A DNA stretch of 64,000 nucleotides from DATJIG01 sp050260515 (GTDB lineage: Bacteria > Pseudomonadota > Alphaproteobacteria > SMXQ01). The stretch covers positions 1 through 64,000 of the forward strand of contig JBLNCI010000043.1 in NCBI GenBank assembly GCA_050260515.1, in the 5' to 3' direction. Positions within the stretch are counted from its first letter, which is position 1. Each line of letters opens with the position of its first letter. A program made the translations under genes and the position numbers. Under the pieces are notes generated by a model. It searched no databases, was not told the origin of the DNA, and was given only the letters and a program-made list of their open reading frames with translations. Shown piece by piece: positions 59,938-64,000 of this stretch.

Positions 59938-61416
59938 TCAGCTCGAAACGACCTCGGGGCCGGTCTGGGGAACCGGCTTGCGGCCGCGACTCACGAGGAA
60001 GCCGAGGGCGCCCAGCACCAGCTGGCGTTTCATCACGGTGATGACGCTGAGGTATACGAGGGCGCCGGCCGGCACCTGGATCAACAGCAGCTTTCCGGGA
60101 CCGTAGCCCGCAGGCATGCTCCATTCGATGGCGACCACGGCCGCGACCATCGCGGCAAGAGCCACCGACGGGGCAAGCCAGCTCTTGAAGAAGCCGATCG
60201 TCGCCTCACCGCCCAGTACGCGGTGGACCACGACAAGCAGGAAAGGCCCCGCGACGATCGAGCGCGCGCTCCAGATGACCGCCGCGCTCGCTTCGCCCGC
60301 CGGGGGCATCCCGGCGAACCAAGCGAGGATCGACATGAAGCTGACGAATCCGTAGTAGAACGCATACGCTGGACGCCCGACCGCCATCAAAGCCGCTTCG
60401 CCGAACAGCAGAATGAACTGCAGCATCGTGCCGACGGCCACGATCTGCACGAGCGGAATGGCCGCCGCCCAGCTCTCACCGAAGAACAGTCTCACGATCG
60501 CCGGCGCGCACACCGCAATCCCGGCGAACAGCGGCTGCACCGCAACAGCCGCGAATTCCAGCGCCTGCGTATAGGCGCGTACGAGCGCGGCCCGGTCCAT
60601 CTGCAGGCGCGAGAACAGCGGCAACGCCAAATTGTAGGACGCACCCGTCAAGACGTCATTCAGAGTGTCGACGACACGCTGGGCCACGTTGATGTATCCG
60701 ACTGCGGCAAGCCCGAGGAAATACCCGACCAGCATGGTGTAAAGCCGGGCACCCGCGACCCACGACATTCGCGTGCCGACGCTGAGGATGCCGAACGTCA
60801 CGAGCTCCTTCAGGAGCGATGGACGGAAGACGAACCGGGGACGCCACTCGGTCGCACGCCACACCGACGCCGCGTTGACCATAGCCTGGACGATGTGCTG
60901 CGCGAGGAGGCCCCAAATCCCGAAGCCGAGAGCGACGAGCAGGATCGCGACGATACCCCCCGCCATGCGGCCATAAAGCGTCCGCAGCGCAAGCGCCTTG
61001 AACTGGAAGTCACGACGGAGAATCGCGATCGGAACCGTCGTCGCCCCGGTAATTGGAAGCGTAAGGCTGCCGACCACCAGCAGAATCGGCAAATCGTCGC
61101 TTCCGAAAATCCGGCCCATCGGCGTCGCGCCGGCCCAGCACACGGCCGCGCAGACGATGCCGATCCCTATGGAGGCCCAAAACCCGCTGTCGAGGTGGCT
61201 CTGCGACACCTCGGCGCGCTGTACGATGGCATCGTGTACCAGCGTGTCGATGGCCATGGCGAACAACTGCACGGTCCCGACCGCCAGCGCCGCCGTGCCG
61301 AGATCGGCCGGCCCAAGCGTTCGCGCAACAACGATGAGCACCGCGAACGATAGAAGAAAGAGCCCACCGCTTTCGAGAGCGGTCCAAATGACAGAGCGCC
61401 CCGCAACAGAACCCAT
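59938..61416 (-). CDS. Polysaccharide flippase, Wzx/MurJ-type
   Basis: A 492-residue protein with about 12-14 membrane helices and the polysaccharide-export superfamily pattern: VARTLGPADLGTAALAV (near 30), VPIAILRRDFQFKAL, VGYFLGLAAVGYINVAQRV and LFFGESWAAA. It would flip an undecaprenyl-linked repeat unit across the inner membrane. ATG at 61416 (MGSVAGRSVIW) was chosen, with AAGGCG upstream; the frame continues but loses protein character. Divergent from the glycosyltransferase at 61767, marking the edge of a surface-glycan locus. Confidence 0.88.
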   Translation of the reverse strand: MGSVAGRSVIWTALESGGLFLLSFAVLIVVARTLGPADLGTAALAVGTVQLFAMAIDTLVHDAIVQRAEVSQSHLDSGFWASIGIGIVCAAVCWAGATPMGRIFGSDDLPILLVVGSLTLPITGATTVPIAILRRDFQFKALALRTLYGRMAGGIVAILLVALGFGIWGLLAQHIVQAMVNAASVWRATEWRPRFVFRPSLLKELVTFGILSVGTRMSWVAGARLYTMLVGYFLGLAAVGYINVAQRVVDTLNDVLTGASYNLALPLFSRLQMDRAALVRAYTQALEFAAVAVQPLFAGIAVCAPAIVRLFFGESWAAAIPLVQIVAVGTMLQFILLFGEAALMAVGRPAYAFYYGFVSFMSILAWFAGMPPAGEASAAVIWSARSIVAGPFLLVVVHRVLGGEATIGFFKSWLAPSVALAAMVAAVVAIEWSMPAGYGPGKLLLIQVPAGALVYLSVITVMKRQLVLGALGFLVSRGRKPVPQTGPEVVSS

Positions 61417-61766
61417 GAGATCGCCTTCGAATGTCACCACGGAATATGACGGCGAAGGCACGGTGCGCCACGGAGCCAGGCGGGACAAAGGACAAATCTG
61501 ACACGGCTCGCATCGGCGCGCACAATTCCGACACGCGAGCGCGTTCTCCGGCTTTCGGCCGTCGCGACGCGCGCTCAGGCGCACGCGCTGATGGTACGGG
61601 CGGCCCACGGCTGTGGCATCGTCAGGCGTGTTTTTTCCCATAATTGTCCCGGGGCCGGAAATAGCCGAATGGCTAAGCTTCCGCCGCAGCTTCCTCACTT
61701 CGGCGTGCAACGGGGCCGGCAGCCCTGAGCGGCTCGTGAGCTCGAGCGCGACTGGGGGTGACAAAC
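61417..61766. promoter_or_regulatory. Divergent promoter region of the surface-glycan genes
   Basis: About 350 bases between the flippase (leftward) and the glycosyltransferase (rightward). Local A/T-richer patch near 61625-61645 (GTGTTTTTTCCCATAATTGT). Promoters for both genes are expected here, but no boxes are assigned. No gene is seen. Confidence 0.4.
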
Positions 61767-62843
61767 ATGGCTCACGCGATTTCACGGCTCCGCACACCGG
61801 CACCGCGACAGCGGTCGGTACCGGCGCCCTACGTGGTAGGTATCGATCCCGTTCTGGTGCCGCGCGGGCCGACGATCCCACCGATCACCGACGACGCGCC
61901 ACGCCCTCTCTTTTCGGTGATGATCCCGACGTTCAATTCCACCCAGTACTTGCGCGAGACACTGCGCAGCATCCTGTCCCAGGACCTCGGCCCGGAGCTG
62001 ATGGACATTGAGGTGGTCGACAACGGGTCCACGGATGAGGATCCCGAGCCCGTGGTGCGCCAGGTCGCTGGCGACCGCATACGCTTCCATAAGCAATCGA
62101 TAAACGTCGGCGCGGTCGAGAACTTCAACACGTGCATCCGGCGCGCCCGCGGGCAGTTTGTTCACATCGTCCACTCCGACGATGCCCTGCGTCCCGGACT
62201 CTACGAGCGCGCACGTGTGGCCATTACCATGAACCCTGAGATCGGCGCGTTCGCCGCGCGTCACATCTTCATCGACACCGATGGTGCATGGCTGAGCCTT
62301 TCGGAACTGCAGAGTCATCGTCCGTCGATTCTCGCCGAGGACTTCATCGAACGGCAGCTCACGGGCCAGAGACTTCAGTTCGTCACCACGATCGTCCGGC
62401 GGTCCGTGTACGAGGAGCTCGGCGGATTTCGCGAGATGTTCCGGCACTGCCCGGACTGGGACATGTGGAATCGGGTCATCCTCACGCACCGGGTGTTCTA
62501 CGACCCGGAGTTCCTGGGCTGCCACCGCCTTCACGATAGTTCGGGAACGTCCGAGATGATCCGGACCGGCGAGAACGTCCGCGAGGAAAGACGATGCCTG
62601 CGCACCTATTGCGGCCTTCTCCCTCGCCCCTACGCCAAGCGGCTCTACCGTGAAGGCATGCGCATTGCCGCCATCCGAGCGCTTCGCCATGCGCGCGCGC
62701 ACTGGCGATTGGGCGATCAAACGACCGCGCTGCTGCAATTGGCCGAATGCCTTCGATGCTGCCTTTCCGCCGGCACGATCGCCATCGTATTCCGCAAGCT
62801 GCCGATGACGTTTGGATGGCTGTCGCACCAGCCGGGACTCTAG
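61767..62843 (+). CDS. Family 2 glycosyltransferase
   Basis: A 358-residue GT-A enzyme. A 45-residue N-terminal lead precedes FSVMIPTFNSTQYLRETL, the nucleotide-sugar region EVVDNGSTD, and the metal-binding VHSDDALRPG near residue 133. The acceptor region has CPDWDMWNRV. It would add a sugar to the glycan built on the inner face of the membrane. ATG 61767 with GGGGGTG seven bases upstream; GTG 61758 is an alternative. Confidence 0.9.
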   Translation: MAHAISRLRTPAPRQRSVPAPYVVGIDPVLVPRGPTIPPITDDAPRPLFSVMIPTFNSTQYLRETLRSILSQDLGPELMDIEVVDNGSTDEDPEPVVRQVAGDRIRFHKQSINVGAVENFNTCIRRARGQFVHIVHSDDALRPGLYERARVAITMNPEIGAFAARHIFIDTDGAWLSLSELQSHRPSILAEDFIERQLTGQRLQFVTTIVRRSVYEELGGFREMFRHCPDWDMWNRVILTHRVFYDPEFLGCHRLHDSSGTSEMIRTGENVREERRCLRTYCGLLPRPYAKRLYREGMRIAAIRALRHARAHWRLGDQTTALLQLAECLRCCLSAGTIAIVFRKLPMTFGWLSHQPGL

Positions 62844-62896
62844 TCGCCGACTTTGGCTTTTCGGTTCTTCACCCCATATTGCGCCAGGTATTCCCC

Positions 62897-63763
62897 ATGC
62901 TCGCTGACACTTCCCCGCGCGTATGCAGCCCGCCACGGAGTTTCCGAGACACCGCAAGCTGGGCGCTGCGGGTCGCATCCACCGCCCTCCATCTCCGTGA
63001 TCGACGGTTTCTCCTGACCCGGCCGCCCTTCGCCCGGATTCAACACGTGCGCGATCGCCGGAATGGCGGTGCCCATGCCATTCCCATCCGAACCGCCGAC
63101 GACTACCGCACGATCGCGAGGGTTTATGGGGACGAGGCGTACAGCATCGATCACCTTCCGCGTCGCGACGACCTCTGGGCCACGCACGACCGCATCATTG
63201 CCGCCGGACGCACGCCGTTGGTTCTCGATTGCGGCGCCGATGCCGGAATTACCACACGCTATTTCGCCGGCGCATTTCCGGCAGCCCGAGTCATCGGCGT
63301 CGAGTCGGACGGGGATACCTTCGCGCACGCGGCCACGGTCTGTCGCGCCGGGAACGCGGAATTGCGACGAGCGAACATCGCTGCGGAAAGCGCCGGGTCC
63401 GGGATTCGGTCGCTCAACAGCCTCGTCGCCGAGTGCAGCGCCACCGGTGCATGGCCGTTCATCGTCCGCATCGACCTCGATCGCATCGACGAAGACCTGT
63501 TCTCCGCCAACAGCGAATGGGTGGAGGAATTCCCCCTTATCATCCTCGAGTTGCGTCGTTGGCTGTTTCCCGCGGCGGCCAACACCTGCAACGTGCTGCG
63601 GCGTCTCGCCGACGCCGACCGTGACTTCGTTTTCGTCGGAGATGCGCTATTCAGCGTCTCCAATTACCACGCTGCGGCGGCCGCCGCGGAGTCCCGCACA
63701 GGCCTTCCAAACGCCCCGGTCACCGTGGCCGACCCGGTCCTGAGAACCAGCCCATCGTTCTGA
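62897..63763 (+). CDS. FkbM-like SAM-dependent methyltransferase
   Basis: About 288 residues. The SAM motif I reads LVLDCGADAGITTRYFA with the following acidic ligand in VIGVESDGD. After it come FIVRIDLDRIDEDLF and LIILELRRW, as in FkbM proteins (which usually read 'IDVEG'). It would O-methylate a sugar or peptide of the surface product. The start is unsure: ATG 62897 has AGGTA before it. It follows the glycosyltransferase by 53 bases. Confidence 0.78.
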   Translation: MLADTSPRVCSPPRSFRDTASWALRVASTALHLRDRRFLLTRPPFARIQHVRDRRNGGAHAIPIRTADDYRTIARVYGDEAYSIDHLPRRDDLWATHDRIIAAGRTPLVLDCGADAGITTRYFAGAFPAARVIGVESDGDTFAHAATVCRAGNAELRRANIAAESAGSGIRSLNSLVAECSATGAWPFIVRIDLDRIDEDLFSANSEWVEEFPLIILELRRWLFPAAANTCNVLRRLADADRDFVFVGDALFSVSNYHAAAAAAESRTGLPNAPVTVADPVLRTSPSF

Positions 63764-63789
63764 CCTTAACTCGTACCGGCAGAGGGCTT

Positions 63790-64000
63790 TCAGGGTGCTT
63801 TCCACTGCCATTCCGGCGGCGGCGCCCCGCGACGTAGCAGCCGCAGCTTGCGACGCAACCGCGCGATAGGCCCAAGCAGTTCGAACGTCTCGTCGAACCA
63901 CCGGGTGCGCACGAGCTCCGGATGGTGGGCTTCGACGTATTCGATGCAGCGCTCGCGCACGAGATCCATCTCCTCGAACGGGGAGAGACCGTTCGAATGG
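63790..64000 (-). CDS. Partial gene, C-terminal end only
   Basis: The minus strand carries an open frame entering at 63999 and ending with TGA at 63790-63792 (69 residues). It reads SPFEEMDLVRERCIEYVEAH, then HPELVRTRWFDETFELLGPI, a basic helix RLRRKLRLLRR, and a closing PPEWQWKAP. This looks like a genuine C terminus, probably of another polysaccharide-locus enzyme (sulfo- or glycosyltransferase type), but the family cannot be named from the fragment. Its start lies beyond the window. It converges on the methyltransferase gene. Confidence 0.6.
   Translation of the reverse strand, partial: HSNGLSPFEEMDLVRERCIEYVEAHHPELVRTRWFDETFELLGPIARLRRKLRLLRRGAPPPEWQWKAP

Overview
This is a 64 kb stretch of a GC-rich alphaproteobacterial chromosome. 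Two gene orders point there. One is the block tpiA-secG-pyrG-kdsA-eno-ftsB-pdhA-pdhB-pdhC-lpd-lipA-coq10 facing ispDF-pgpA-cinA. The other is the series ppiD-trpE-trpG-trpD-trpC-moaC-moeA-lexA-comEC-gltX-gltA. Further support comes from the fused IspDF, the lipoyl domain on the PDH E1 beta subunit, and a LexA operator of the alphaproteobacterial form GTTC-N7-GTTC. I cannot name the genus. I saw no rRNA, tRNA, CRISPR array, transposase or prophage gene.

Layout. 1-1090: non-coding element, hairpin repeats and a small helical-protein gene. 1091-4595: three genes joined by 4-base overlaps (isocitrate lyase/PEP mutase-type enzyme, membrane protein, exporter-type ABC transporter), then yajQ. 5277-7637: a two-gene gluconate-dehydrogenase-like pair. 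7641-12592: a minus-strand catabolic cluster (Rieske oxygenase, ThDP enzyme, TctC binding protein, TauD-type dioxygenase). 12914-15083: ispDF-pgpA-cinA. 15067-27744: minus-strand core metabolism, covering the complete pyruvate dehydrogenase complex with lipoate synthase, cell division, glycolysis, CTP, KDO and protein export. 28006-42608: ppiD, the trp genes (trpE separated from trpGDC by 6.8 kb of other genes), moaC and moeA.

42649-51500 is the accessory part. It holds a tandem pair of secreted four-cysteine paralogues, a divergent lactate/malate dehydrogenase, and a lower-GC two-gene module. That module shares its promoter region and a LexA box with lexA. The rest is dense intergenic repeats, including a second copy of the non-coding element found at the start of the window. 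51512-58655: comEC, gltX, gltA and glgA. 59109-64000: a small membrane protein, a glyoxalase-type protein and the edge of a surface-polysaccharide locus (flippase, glycosyltransferase, methyltransferase, partial gene).

The signals most worth following are the probably SOS-controlled module next to lexA (46063-47389) and the two diverged copies of a roughly 470-500 base non-coding element (105-577 and 50640-51143) that both end in a paired hairpin of changed sequence. Functions are inferred from motifs read by eye; no database search was possible.
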